Assembly: GCA_965243345.1 (NCBI GenBank)
Contig: CBDEUR010000003.1
Span: forward strand, 3,038,001-3,102,000
Length of the DNA stretch: 64,000 bases
Direction of reading: 5' to 3'
DNA from: Bin52 sp965243345
GTDB taxonomy: Bacteria > Pseudomonadota > Alphaproteobacteria > Thalassobaculales > Thalassobaculaceae
Shown here: positions 24,244 to 32,954 of the stretch, one piece after another
Numbering within the stretch: position 1 is the stretch's first letter
Layout of the letters: every line of letters starts with the position of its first letter
Translations under genes and position numbers: made by a program
The notes under the pieces: model-generated
What the model saw: the letters and a program-made list of their open reading frames with translations, nothing else
What the model was told of the DNA's origin: nothing
The model's database searches: none

Positions 24244-25175
24244 AACTGGAGCGTCACGAAGATGACGTAGGTGAAGAAGAAGGCGACCGCGAGCGGGCGG
24301 ACCAGGGTGCGCAGCAGCAGTGCGGAGGCGATGAATACGAAGGTGATGGCCGCCATCACCCACAGGTCGACCCGCACCAGTTCGGGCGTGACCGTCAGCG
24401 GACCCACCGATGCCACCACGCCGACGATGCCGAGCGTGTTGATGATGTTGCTGCCGATGATGTTGCCGAGCGCGACATCGGTGTGCCGGCGGAAGGCGGC
24501 CGAGGCCGTGGTGGCAAGCTCCGGGACCGAGGTTCCGAGCGCAACCATGGTGATGCCGATCACCGTCTCCGAGACACCCAGCTGGGCGGCGATGTCGACG
24601 GCCCCCATCACCAGCATCTGGGCCCCGCCGATCACGGCGACGATGCCGCCCGCCACCCGCAACCACGATACCAGCTGGCCGGAATGACGGCCGATCTCCG
24701 CAGTTTGCGCCCTGCCGTTTCCGGCCCTCGAGCGACGTTCGCTCCAGTAGCAGTAGTAGAGGTAGGACGCGAGCAGGACCAGCATCAGCAGTCCCTGCCA
24801 TATCTCGATCACGCCGTTCTGCCCGAGCAGCACGAAGATCACGGTCGCGCCGGCCAGCACGCCGCAGTCTCGTCTCAGCGACCGGCCGTCGGTCAGGAAC
24901 GGGCAGATCACGCCCACGGTTCCGATCATCAGCAGGATGTTGGAAATGTTGCTGCCGACCACGTTGCCGACCGCAATCCCCGGCGAACCGATCATGGCCG
25001 CCTTGAGGCTGACCACCAGTTCGGGAGCCGAGGTTCCCAGCGCGATGACGGTCAGGCCGATCACGTGCGGACTGATGCCGAGACCCCGCGCGACCGCGAT
25101 GGCGCCCCGGATCATGAGGTCGGCACCGAATATCAGGACGACCAGCCCCGCCAGGCCGAGCATGATTGCGGTCAT
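24204..25175 (-). CDS. Calcium/sodium antiporter (YrbG-like)
   Basis: 323-residue inner-membrane protein with about ten transmembrane helices in two inverted repeats. Each repeat contains the ion-binding alpha motif: I-A-L-G-T-S-A-P-E-L near residue 44 and V-A-L-G-T-S-V-P-E-L in the second half, with G-N-V-V-G-S-N and G-N-I-I-G-S-N partners. It exchanges Na+ for Ca2+ (or K+). ATG at 25175; the open frame further upstream is not conserved-looking. Monocistronic, convergent with folB. Confidence 0.93.
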   Translation of the reverse strand: MTAIMLGLAGLVVLIFGADLMIRGAIAVARGLGISPHVIGLTVIALGTSAPELVVSLKAAMIGSPGIAVGNVVGSNISNILLMIGTVGVICPFLTDGRSLRRDCGVLAGATVIFVLLGQNGVIEIWQGLLMLVLLASYLYYCYWSERRSRAGNGRAQTAEIGRHSGQLVSWLRVAGGIVAVIGGAQMLVMGAVDIAAQLGVSETVIGITMVALGTSVPELATTASAAFRRHTDVALGNIIGSNIINTLGIVGVVASVGPLTVTPELVRVDLWVMAAITFVFIASALLLRTLVRPLAVAFFFTYVIFVTLQFYPAGSLLASVLP

Positions 25176-25391
25176 CGGGCAACTCGAACTGCGGGCAGAC
25201 CGGTCGCACCGGTCCCGTCTGGCGCCGATGGCGGATCCTGACATCCACCCCCGGCAGATGCTGCTGCACCGAGAAAGTCCATGTACCTGCCCGACGGTCC
25301 TCCTGCCACCGCCGGGACACGATGTCGGTCCGACAGCAGATTTTTCAGATGGGGATGTTGCGAGCGGATTTCCAGACGCGGGGTGCCGGAA

Positions 25392-26384
25392 TCAGGCGTC
25401 GGACCGGTCGAACCCGGCGCTGCAGGACGCGCCGCCCAGCACGCAGAACCGCGCGCAGTGAGGATGGTTGAGCCGGACCGGGCGTCGGGCCTCGGCCAGG
25501 GTCGCTCCCAGCTCGAACCGCGGATCATGCGGCAGCAGGGTGCAGGCGACCACCACCGGCCGGGGGCTGCCCCGGCGCTTCACCACCATGCGCGCGGTCG
25601 CACACATCTGGTCCTCGGGCCGGACCGACAGCAGGTCCCAGCACTCCCGGGTGATCTCCGGGACATCCCTGGTCTCGTCCATTTCCGGGAACAGCACGAG
25701 CCGGGCCGGGTCCCGCGCATCGATCTCGAGGCCCTCGTCGGAAAACAATGCCGCGTAGCCGTCGCGCAGCTCCGCCTCCGTTTCGTCATCGGGCACGCGC
25801 CCGGCAACGGTCGGCTCGAAGCCCTGCTCCTGCAACCAGCGGAGTCCCCTCAGCATCGGGGTCCAGGTCCCCGGACCACGCTCGGTCTCGTGCCGGTCGC
25901 GGGAGTGGTGATCGATCGAGACCCGCAGCTGCAGCCTGGCCGCATGGCGATGGCGCAGCCCGGCGAGCGCATCGCGCCGGTTCCACATCGGCTTCATGGC
26001 GTTGGTGAGCACCAGCGCCTGGAAACCGCGTCCCAGCGTTTCGTCAAGCATGGTGATGAAATGCGGGTTCATGAACGGCTCGCCGCCGGTAAACCCGATC
26101 AGACGGGTTCCCATGCGGGAGTTTTCGATCTCGTCAAGGTAGGCCGAGACCTCGCCGGCGGCGATGTAGGAGAGCCGATCGTTGCGCGGCGACGATTCGA
26201 TGTAGCAATTGGCGCACTCGATGTTGCACAGGGTCCCGGTGTTCACCCACAGGGTATCGAGGTTCCGGAACGGGACGACCGCCCGTTCCGAACCGCACGC
26301 CGTGCGCCGCGGATCCTGGAACTTCCGGTTTGTGCACGCGCCGCGACGTGTCGACATGCCCGCTCCAACAGCCTGCACCGTCAT
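25392..26384 (-). CDS. Radical SAM protein with C-terminal cysteine cluster
   Basis: 330 residues. The 4Fe-4S motif C-N-I-E-C-A-N-C sits at residues 53-60, followed by the G-F-T-G-G-E-P SAM-binding block. Further cysteines (M-C-A-T, V-A-C-T and a dense C-A-R-F-C-V-L-G-G-A-S-C near the end) suggest SPASM-like auxiliary iron-sulfur clusters. Such enzymes often modify peptides or act on small molecules. The start at 26384 is set by an ATGA overlap with the small membrane protein gene; an ATG at 26357 with GGAG is the alternative. No peptide precursor is evident beyond that small upstream gene. Confidence 0.85.
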   Translation of the reverse strand: MTVQAVGAGMSTRRGACTNRKFQDPRRTACGSERAVVPFRNLDTLWVNTGTLCNIECANCYIESSPRNDRLSYIAAGEVSAYLDEIENSRMGTRLIGFTGGEPFMNPHFITMLDETLGRGFQALVLTNAMKPMWNRRDALAGLRHRHAARLQLRVSIDHHSRDRHETERGPGTWTPMLRGLRWLQEQGFEPTVAGRVPDDETEAELRDGYAALFSDEGLEIDARDPARLVLFPEMDETRDVPEITRECWDLLSVRPEDQMCATARMVVKRRGSPRPVVVACTLLPHDPRFELGATLAEARRPVRLNHPHCARFCVLGGASCSAGFDRSDA

Positions 26385-26566
26385 CCCCCGAAGAGGTTCC
26401 GGACCTTGCCTTCCAGAACGCACCAGACCGAACAGTCCGGGCTGTCGCGCGTGTAGGGCGATGACATTTCAAGACCGAGCAACAGGAACAGTGAGACGAA
26501 GATGAACGCCATCACCACGATGGAGATCGCAGCCGCCCGCAATCGTCCAAGCACGCTGCCATACAT
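26381..26566 (-). CDS. 61-residue single-pass membrane protein coupled to radical SAM gene
   Basis: M-Y-G-S-V-L-G-R-L-R-A, then one long hydrophobic helix (residues about 12-34, I-S-I-V-V-M-A-F-I-F-V-S-L-F-L), then a polar tail with two cysteines in S-P-D-C-S-V-W-C. The stop overlaps the radical SAM start by 4 nt. It has no recognised family. It may be a membrane partner or, less likely, a substrate of the radical SAM enzyme; the Cys-containing tail makes this worth asking. Confidence 0.6.
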   Translation of the reverse strand: MYGSVLGRLRAAAISIVVMAFIFVSLFLLLGLEMSSPYTRDSPDCSVWCVLEGKVRNLFGG

Positions 26567-27228
26567 CCCGGTCCCGCCCGCTCCTGATTCCACACCCCAA
26601 TGTGCATCAGCGCGCGCACGGCGGCAAGCAGGGACGCAAGTCCGGCACCGCAACCGGGTGCCGGGGTTCCCGGACAGACGGGCCGGCACCTCCGTTTCCA
26701 CAGGTCGTCACCGACCACCGGCTGGAACCGCGGTGCGGGCACGTCGGGTGGCCGGGTGTTGAGCAGGTGTCCGGGATGCCCGAGCTCGAAGCGGGAGCGA
26801 AAGGCTCCGTCCTTCATCCCCCGGGACAAACCCGAAGTCCCCGGTCAGGACCGGCAGGAAGACCGGCGGCGACATCGGCATCCGGACCAAGACCGACCGG
26901 CTCGGACAGGTCGCGGGCATCCCGGGGCCATGATGAAGATGGGGTGCGAACCGGTCGGGGCCCGAAGGTCGTTCCCCTTCCCCCGGTTTCGTCGCCCCCG
27001 GGCTCGAAGGAGCGGGATCTTCGAGCCTGTGACGGATGGCGCGGTCGGCGAGCCGATCTGCGCAAACAGCTCGGGGCTGCTCGGCACTTCGGGGCCGTAA
27101 TCGAACACGGGCGAGGTCTCCTGCGCCAAGGGCGCGGCCGTCGCTCTCCTTCCCTCCGCCCCGGACGCCAGACCAGCTGCGCAACGGCGGACGGTGTCCT
27201 TGATGCAGGAGCGTGATTACGCCATTTG
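26567..27228. other. 660-bp gap without recognisable gene
   Basis: Open frames exist on both strands, as expected at this base composition, but none has a convincing start, ribosome site or family resemblance. The right end leads into the higBA operator. I see no repeats or RNA genes here. Confidence 0.5.
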
Positions 27229-27247
27229 TGTATCATGGCATGATACA
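27229..27247. promoter_or_regulatory. higBA operator, perfect 19-bp palindrome
   Basis: TGTATCATG-G-CATGATACA is perfectly symmetric and ends 8 nt before the higB start. Toxin-antitoxin operons of this kind are repressed by the antitoxin binding such a palindrome over the promoter, so this is very probably the HigA binding site. Confidence 0.75.
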
Positions 27248-27255
27248 TTTCGGCT

Positions 27256-27537
27256 GTGATTGCAGGCACAAGAGGCAAACGCGCGGCGGACGCGGTCCGG
27301 GATCGGTATGGCAAGGGCTTCCCGGGCGACCTGGTGAAGCGCGCACGAGCCATGCTTTCGGCAGTGGACGCGGCCGTGGTACTCGAGGATCTGAGGTTCC
27401 CTCCGGGGAACCACGTCGGGGCGCTGAGGGATGACAGGGCCGGCCAGCATTCGGTTGGCATCGACGAGCAGTGGCGGATCTGCTTCGTGTGGACCGAACA
27501 GGAACCGGCGGACGTGGAGATCGTCGACTACCATTGA
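27256..27537 (+). CDS. higB: HigB-type toxin (RelE superfamily mRNA interferase)
   Basis: 93 residues from a GTG start. The HigB pattern is clear: K-R-A-R-A-M-L-S-A-V-D-A-A in the first helices, L-E-D-L-R-F-P-P-G-N-H-V-G-A-L, then D-R-A-G-Q-H-S-V-G-I-D-E-Q-W-R-I-C-F-V-W and the terminal E-I-V-D-Y-H. HigB cleaves mRNA on the ribosome. Toxin-first order, as in HigBA systems, with the antitoxin gene 11 nt downstream. Confidence 0.92.
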   Translation: MIAGTRGKRAADAVRDRYGKGFPGDLVKRARAMLSAVDAAVVLEDLRFPPGNHVGALRDDRAGQHSVGIDEQWRICFVWTEQEPADVEIVDYH

Positions 27538-27548
27538 AGAGGCGGACG

Positions 27549-27839
27549 ATGACACTGATGCAGAACCCCTCGCATCCCGGTGAGGTGCTCGTGGAGCTCT
27601 ATCTCGAACCGCTCGGCATGAGCGCCATCGAGCTTGCAAGACGGCTGCACGTGCCGCGCACGCGCATCGAGCGGCTGGTGAAGGGCAATACCACGCTGAC
27701 GGTGGATACTGCGCTGCGGCTTTCGACCTTCTTCGGCAACACGCCGGAGTTCTGGATGAACCTGCAGCGCTCGCATGACCTGGCCCGGGCCCGGGACTCG
27801 GTCGATGTCTCGGACATCGTGCCGCTGGCAGCCGCCTGA
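27549..27839 (+). CDS. higA: HigA-type antitoxin, Xre family
   Basis: 96 residues. M-Q-N-P-S-H-P-G-E-V-L-V-E is the classic HigA start, followed by a helix-turn-helix (M-S-A-I-E-L-A-R-R-L-H-V-P-R-T-R-I-E-R-L), F-F-G-N-T-P-E-F-W-M-N-L-Q and L-A-R-A-R. It neutralises HigB and represses the operon at the upstream palindrome. ATG 27549 has GAGG 6 nt upstream; 27558 is an alternative start. Confidence 0.94.
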   Translation: MTLMQNPSHPGEVLVELYLEPLGMSAIELARRLHVPRTRIERLVKGNTTLTVDTALRLSTFFGNTPEFWMNLQRSHDLARARDSVDVSDIVPLAAA

Positions 27840-28255
27840 CGGAGGACGGGAGTGTACCGTGGTGTCGCGTGGCCGGCCCCGGTCAAGCCGTTTCGCAACT
27901 CTTCCGCGTCGCTGTGGCCCTTCGCAGGTCGTGTTCCCGGTGGTGGTGCAATCCGGCGGCGATCCCGCTCGCCTATCGCACCATGGAGGGCCGACATGAA
28001 CCGCGCCGCCGGATCCCTGGCCCCGTACTCCGTCGGCGGGGCGGAGCCAGGTTTCAGGGTCGACGATGGCGACGATCCGGCCCGGTCTGTCGACCGACCG
28101 GAACATGCCGCGGGGAACCAGCCGACCTCCAGCCGGGCACACCCGGCGCGGTTCGGCTGCAAACGGGTCGCCGGGAACGCGGTGAACGGGCGCACCCCTG
28201 CGGATGACGGCAGCCGGATGCGCGGCGTGTCCGGCGGAAACGCGGTCTTCGCGCC
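27840..28255. other. 416-bp gap between higA and methyltransferase gene
   Basis: The only open frames are arginine- and proline-rich and unlike any family. No tRNA, repeat or clear terminator seen. It presumably holds the promoter of the methyltransferase gene. Confidence 0.5.
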
Positions 28256-29590
28256 GTGACCGTCGCGGAGCGCATCGCGGCACTGCTCGACCGGCTCGGT
28301 CTGGACCGGGTCTTCATCGCGACCCAGATGCCCGGAGACATCGCCGACTTCTGCCTGGCGCAGCCGCACCGCGTCGGCGGCCTTGCCCTGGTGGTTGCAA
28401 GCCGTATCGAACCCGATCCCTTCCGCGCCCTCGCCGACCGCCTTCTCGTGATCACCGGCGACAGCGGCGTCCCGGCCGAGGCCGCTGCGCGCGCGGCAGC
28501 CGCGCTTGCGCAGTGCCGGCAGCACCGCTTGAAGGACTATGCCACCACCGCCTGGACGGATGTGGCCGCAGACCGTCCCGACGAGCTGTGCGCCGGACTG
28601 CAGGTGTTCTTTGCCCGCCTCGCGTCCCCCGCCTGCCCCGCACTGCCCGCTTCCGGCACGACGGCGGGCCTCGACTGGCGCTGCAGCGGCAGCGGACCGG
28701 CGCTGCTGCTGTTCCCGTTCTTCCTCGCCGCCTCGCAATGGGACCCGGTCATCGACCGGCTCTCGCGACACTTCACCGTGATCTCGCTCGGCGGTCCGCA
28801 CATCGGCGGCGCCGCCATGCTCGAGGACCGGGCCGGTCTCGCCGGCTACCAGGACATGTTCTCGGTGCTGCTGCGCCGCATGGCGATCCCGCCCGGCGCC
28901 CGGGTTCTCGAGGTCGGATGCGGCACCGCTGCACTGGGCCGGTCTCTGCTGCGCACCCGCCCGGATCTCGAAGTCACCGGGGTTGACCTCAACGGTTACC
29001 TGTTGCGGGAAGCGGCCGCGATTGCCCGCGCGGAACGGGTCGGTATCGGGGATGCCGGGACCGGGGCCCTGTCGCTCGCATCCGGCGACGCGACCGACCT
29101 GCCGCTGCCCGACGCGGCGTTCGACGCCGTCTACTCGGTCACGGTGCTCGAGGAGTGCGACGGCGATGCGGCGCTCGCCGAGATGGTACGCGTCGCCCGG
29201 CCCGGCGCGCCGGTCGGGGTGGCGGTGCGTGCGATCGACATGGTGCAGTGGTGGAACCTCGATCTGCCGGACCACATCGCGGCGGTGGCATCGACGCAGC
29301 CGCAGTCGAGTTCGCCGGGCTCGATCGCGGACCGGTCGCTGTACCGGCGCATGGCCGCCGCGGGTCTCGAGCGGGTCCGCGGGTTTCCCTACCTCCTCGG
29401 GTTCGACCGGCCGGACGGCCCGATGTGGAAGTACCGGGAGGCACATGTCCGCTCGGCGCTCGACCGGGCGGACCGGGAGACCTGGGATCAGGCTTGCCGG
29501 GAAGCGCGGGAAGCCGGGTTGCTGTTCCAGGCCAACCCGCTGCACTGCGCGGTGGGGTGGCGCCCGGCTGGCGACACCCCACAGTGTTGA
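28256..29590 (+). CDS. Class I SAM methyltransferase fused to alpha/beta-hydrolase-like segments
   Basis: 444 residues from a GTG. The C-terminal part (from about 215) is a class I methyltransferase: V-L-E-V-G-C-G-T-A-A-L-G motif I, V-T-G-V-D-L acidic end of strand 2, and D-A-A-F-D-A-V-Y-S-V-T-V-L-E. The N-terminal 200 residues look like rearranged alpha/beta-hydrolase pieces: L-D-R-V-F-I-A-T-Q-M-P-G-D with no G-x-S-x-G nucleophile elbow, then P-A-L-L-L-F-P-F-F-L-A-A-S-Q-W like a hydrolase start. So the hydrolase part is likely non-catalytic. Substrate unknown; it ends one base before the convergent SDR stop. Confidence 0.75.
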   Translation: MTVAERIAALLDRLGLDRVFIATQMPGDIADFCLAQPHRVGGLALVVASRIEPDPFRALADRLLVITGDSGVPAEAAARAAAALAQCRQHRLKDYATTAWTDVAADRPDELCAGLQVFFARLASPACPALPASGTTAGLDWRCSGSGPALLLFPFFLAASQWDPVIDRLSRHFTVISLGGPHIGGAAMLEDRAGLAGYQDMFSVLLRRMAIPPGARVLEVGCGTAALGRSLLRTRPDLEVTGVDLNGYLLREAAAIARAERVGIGDAGTGALSLASGDATDLPLPDAAFDAVYSVTVLEECDGDAALAEMVRVARPGAPVGVAVRAIDMVQWWNLDLPDHIAAVASTQPQSSSPGSIADRSLYRRMAAAGLERVRGFPYLLGFDRPDGPMWKYREAHVRSALDRADRETWDQACREAREAGLLFQANPLHCAVGWRPAGDTPQC

Positions 29591-30370
29591 TCAGCTCGGG
29601 ACAAGCCCACCGTCGACGTTGTAGCACTGGCCGGTGATGTTCCGCGCACCGGGCGAGGCGAGGAACACGGCGAGAGCCGCGATGTCCTCGGGGTCGTTCG
29701 CACGCCGGATCGGGATGTCGCGGGTGAAGATCTCGACCATCTCCTCGCGCGAGATGCCGCGCTCGGCGGCACGGGTGTTCACCATCCTCTCGACCATCGG
29801 CGTCATCGTCACGCCGGGACACACCGAGTTCACGGTTATCCCGTGTCCGCCCAGCTGCTGGGCCGCGGTCTTGGTCAGGCTGATCACCGCGCCCTTGCTT
29901 GCAGCGTATGCGGCATTCGACGTGCCGGCGAAGCCGCGGCCGGCGATCGAGGCGATGTTGACGATGCGCCCGCCGCCCTGGGCAATCATCTGCCGGGCCG
30001 CGCCCTGCAGGCAGAAGAAGACCCCCTTGGCGTTGACCCGGTGCATCCAGTCCCAGTCCTCCTCGGTCAGGTCCATGATCCAGGCGGCACGGGTGACACC
30101 GGCGTTGTTGACGATGACGTCCAGCGATCCGAACCGTTCGACCGTGGCATCGATCATCGCATTGATGGCGGCAACGTCCCCGACGTCGGTCTCGATCGCC
30201 ATCGCATCGACACCGTGCTGACGCACCATGTCGGCGACCGTCAGAGCCGCGTCTGCGTCGATGTCGGCACAGGCCACGTTGCGCCCCGCCGCCGCCATCG
30301 CGGTCGCGACCGCACGTCCGATCCCGCTGGCGGCCCCGGTTACCAGTGCCGTTTCACGCTGTACTTCCAT
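29591..30370 (-). CDS. SDR family oxidoreductase
   Basis: 259-residue classical SDR: T-G-A-A-S-G-I-G cofactor motif near residue 11, N-N-A-G around 91, catalytic Ser in I-A-S-I-A-G and Y-A-A-S-K. The acidic residue at the end of strand 2 (C-A-D-I-D) predicts NAD(H). The stretch G-G-H-G-I-T-V-N-S-V-C-P-G is typical. Substrate not deducible; its closest general look is to 3-oxoacyl-ACP reductase or hydroxyalkanoate/polyol dehydrogenases. Followed at 70 nt spacing on the same strand by no partner; it lies downstream of the next SDR gene. Confidence 0.88.
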   Translation of the reverse strand: MEVQRETALVTGAASGIGRAVATAMAAAGRNVACADIDADAALTVADMVRQHGVDAMAIETDVGDVAAINAMIDATVERFGSLDVIVNNAGVTRAAWIMDLTEEDWDWMHRVNAKGVFFCLQGAARQMIAQGGGRIVNIASIAGRGFAGTSNAAYAASKGAVISLTKTAAQQLGGHGITVNSVCPGVTMTPMVERMVNTRAAERGISREEMVEIFTRDIPIRRANDPEDIAALAVFLASPGARNITGQCYNVDGGLVPS

Positions 30371-30440
30371 GTGGTGTTCTCCCGTGCGGACACCCGGGTG
30401 CCCTGGTCATGTGATCGCAACCGCCGCCGGCTGCAGGGCT

Positions 30441-31280
30441 TCATTCCGTCGGCCGCCCGCCCGGCCAGACCGGGTCGAGCGCAAGATCCGGCCAGCCGAT
30501 CGGGGCCTCGGCCGCGGCCCGGTTCTCTTCCACCGAGCGGGCAGGGTCCCAGAGGGCCGCGACATAGCGGTTGCCGGTCACTCCGTCGCCTTCCGGCGAA
30601 CACAGCCACAGCGCCGGCCGGGTCATGGCTTCGGGCCGGATGAGGTCTTTGCGGTCGAATCCCGCTTCTTTCGGTACCATGGGCGTATCCGCCGGACCTC
30701 CGGGCACCACGACGTTGACGGTGATGTCCTGGTCGGCGAACTCGAGGGCATGACCCGCACTCATCGACTCGAACCCCGACTTGGATGGCCCGTAGGGGTG
30801 GAAGCTGCCGCGCAGCATGGTGAAGAAACTGGTGGTGACGTTGATGATGCGTGCCCGGTCGGCGCGGCGCAGGTGTTCGATCGCCGCGCGTGTCATGTGC
30901 CACGGACCGGTCAGGTTGATCCCGACCATCCGGTCCCAGAACTCCGGCGTGACCTCGTCGATGCGGACCGGTTCGACCATGTGGGATTCGCGAAGCGCTC
31001 CCATGCCGAGACCGGCGTTGTTGATGAGTACGTGCACGCCGCCGAACCGGTCGACCGTGCGGGCCACGGCGGCCTCGCAGGAGGCGTAGTCCGCGATGTC
31101 GACCCCGAGTGTCAGCAGCCGGTCCTCGTTGACGCCGTGATGGGCCGCGCGCAGGGCCGCAAGACCCTCCTCCGACACGTCAAGAGCAGCGACGCTCGCC
31201 CCTTCCCGCAGGAAAGCTCCGACGAATTCCTGCCCGAAGCCACCTGCCGCACCGGTGACCATGATGACCCGACCCTGCAT
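30441..31280 (-). CDS. SDR family oxidoreductase
   Basis: 279 residues from ATG 31280 with GGGGAGTGG upstream. T-G-A-A-G-G-F-G cofactor motif, N-N-A-G at about 90, and the catalytic pair Y-G-P-S-K. A-A-L-D-V-S after strand 2 suggests NAD(H). The C-terminus is longer than usual (L-W-L-C-S-P-E-G-D-G-V-T-G-N-R-Y). Same direction as the SDR at 29591, 70 nt apart, so probably co-transcribed; divergent from the SDR at 31438. Confidence 0.87.
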   Translation of the reverse strand: MQGRVIMVTGAAGGFGQEFVGAFLREGASVAALDVSEEGLAALRAAHHGVNEDRLLTLGVDIADYASCEAAVARTVDRFGGVHVLINNAGLGMGALRESHMVEPVRIDEVTPEFWDRMVGINLTGPWHMTRAAIEHLRRADRARIINVTTSFFTMLRGSFHPYGPSKSGFESMSAGHALEFADQDITVNVVVPGGPADTPMVPKEAGFDRKDLIRPEAMTRPALWLCSPEGDGVTGNRYVAALWDPARSVEENRAAAEAPIGWPDLALDPVWPGGRPTE

Positions 31281-31437
31281 GTTCCACTCCCCGTCTTCCC
31301 GTTCGGAAGGTCGGAGTATAGGTGATCCCTCCGCCCGGTACAGGTGGTGAATCGTCCCCGGATCCGCCCGCTTGACCGCACTCCCGCCACCGCCGATCCT
31401 GTCACCTGTCACGGCTCGTCGGAAGGAATGCCCGCGC

Positions 31438-32139
31438 ATGAACGAACGGTGCTGTCTTGTGACCGGCGTCGGTCACGGCACGGGACGGGCGCTCGTCGAG
31501 CGCTTCGCCGATGACGGCTACCGGGTTGCAATGCTGGCGCGCCGCACCGACCGGCTTGCGGCGTTCGAACGCGAACTGGCGGGCACCAGGGCCTACCCCT
31601 GCGACGTTGCCGATGCCAGGGAACTCGAGCGCACGGTCGCCAGGGTCATCGCGGATCTCGGCCCACCGGCAGTCGTCATTCACAACGCGGTCAGCGCCGA
31701 ACGCGGCACCTTCCTGGAGATCGAGCCCGCCGGTCTCGAACAGGCATTCCGGGTCAACTGCATGGGCCTGCTGCATCTCGCCCGCGCGACGGTCCCGGCC
31801 ATGATCGAACGGGGCGGGGGCGCGCTGATCTGCACCGGAAATACCGCTGCCTACCGCGGACGCGCGGCCTACGCCGGGTTCGCCCCGTCAAAGGCGGCGC
31901 AACGCGTGCTTGCCGAGTCGATGGCGAGGGAACTCGGACCCCGGGGCATTCACGTCGCCTATGTCATGATCGACGCGGTGATCGATCTGCGATGGACCCG
32001 GCGTGCCTGGCCTGACCGGCCCGACTCGTTCTTCATCAAGCCCCGGGACATTGCCGCGGAGGTGTTTCACGTCGCGCACCAGCCGCGCAGCGCCTGGAGC
32101 TTCCGGGTCGAGATCCGTCCGCACGGCGAAAACTGGTAG
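31438..32139 (+). CDS. Atypical SDR protein, catalytic Tyr replaced by Phe
   Basis: 233 residues. The cofactor motif T-G-V-G-H-G-T-G is present, followed by A-R-R-T-D-R-L (NADP-like). At the Y-x-x-x-K position the sequence is F-A-P-S-K, so the catalytic tyrosine is Phe; the Lys is kept. A subfamily of SDR proteins with F-A-P-A/S-K is known to me from proteobacteria, so this is probably a fixed feature rather than decay. Activity as a normal dehydrogenase is doubtful. 11 nt before the hydratase gene, likely one operon. Confidence 0.82.
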   Translation: MNERCCLVTGVGHGTGRALVERFADDGYRVAMLARRTDRLAAFERELAGTRAYPCDVADARELERTVARVIADLGPPAVVIHNAVSAERGTFLEIEPAGLEQAFRVNCMGLLHLARATVPAMIERGGGALICTGNTAAYRGRAAYAGFAPSKAAQRVLAESMARELGPRGIHVAYVMIDAVIDLRWTRRAWPDRPDSFFIKPRDIAAEVFHVAHQPRSAWSFRVEIRPHGENW

Positions 32140-32150
32140 GAGGCCCGGAC

Positions 32151-32954
32151 ATGGGGCACGGGAAGATCGATCAGGCCGCCGCGACCCTGCTCGCGTGCTG
32201 GCGCGACGGTTCGGTGATTGCCTCGCTGCCCGACGGACTTCGACCGGCGAGCCGGGCCGAGGGCTACGCGATCCAGGCACGCTACGCCGAACTCGCGCAG
32301 GACCGGCAGATCGGCTGGAAGATCGCCGCCACAAGCCCGGCGGGGCAGCAGCACATCGGCGTGGAAGAGCCGCTTGCCGGATGCCTCCTCGCGGGACGGG
32401 TGTACGAGGACGGTGCGACCGTACCGCTCGGGCCCAACCGCATGCTGGTCGCCGAGGCCGAGTTCGCGTTCCGGCTGGGCGCCGACCTTCCGGTCCGCGC
32501 CGACCCGTGGGAACCGGACGAGGTCCTTGCGGCGGTCGACAGCCTGCACCCGGCCATCGAGCTGCCGGACTCGCGCTTCGAGCCGTTCGAGCAGGCGGGC
32601 GGCCCCCAGCTCATCGCCGACAACGCCTGTGCCCGGCAATTCGTCCTCGGTGCGGCGATGCCTGGGACCTGGCGCGAGGGGGATCTCGCACAGCACCCGG
32701 TGCTGATTTCCGGTGCGGCCGGAAGCCGGTGCGGTGCCGGGGCCAACGTGCTGGGCAGCCCGGTGTTGGCGCTCGCCTGGATCGCCACGGAACTGTCGCG
32801 CCACGGAACCGGGCTCGCCGCCGGCGAGGTCATCACCACCGGGACCTGCACGGTGCCGCTCGCCGTCTCGCACGGTGACCGGGTGACCGCCGATTTCGGC
32901 TCGCTCGGCCGGGTGTCGGTCGGGTTCGAGCCCGCCCGGCCGGATCAGCGGTAG
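32151..32954 (+). CDS. 2-keto-4-pentenoate hydratase / fumarylacetoacetase-fold protein
   Basis: 267 residues of the FAH superfamily, MhpD-like group: G-W-K-I-A-A-T-S near residue 60, the metal-binding E-A-E-F-A-F-R pattern around 100 with further acidic residue at P-A-I-E-L-P, and a C-terminal T-T-G-T-C-T. Such enzymes add water to 2-hydroxypenta-2,4-dienoate in meta-cleavage pathways or decarboxylate related acids. TAGGAGG ribosome site. The last 10 nt overlap the convergent permease gene. Confidence 0.85.
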   Translation: MGHGKIDQAAATLLACWRDGSVIASLPDGLRPASRAEGYAIQARYAELAQDRQIGWKIAATSPAGQQHIGVEEPLAGCLLAGRVYEDGATVPLGPNRMLVAEAEFAFRLGADLPVRADPWEPDEVLAAVDSLHPAIELPDSRFEPFEQAGGPQLIADNACARQFVLGAAMPGTWREGDLAQHPVLISGAAGSRCGAGANVLGSPVLALAWIATELSRHGTGLAAGEVITTGTCTVPLAVSHGDRVTADFGSLGRVSVGFEPARPDQR

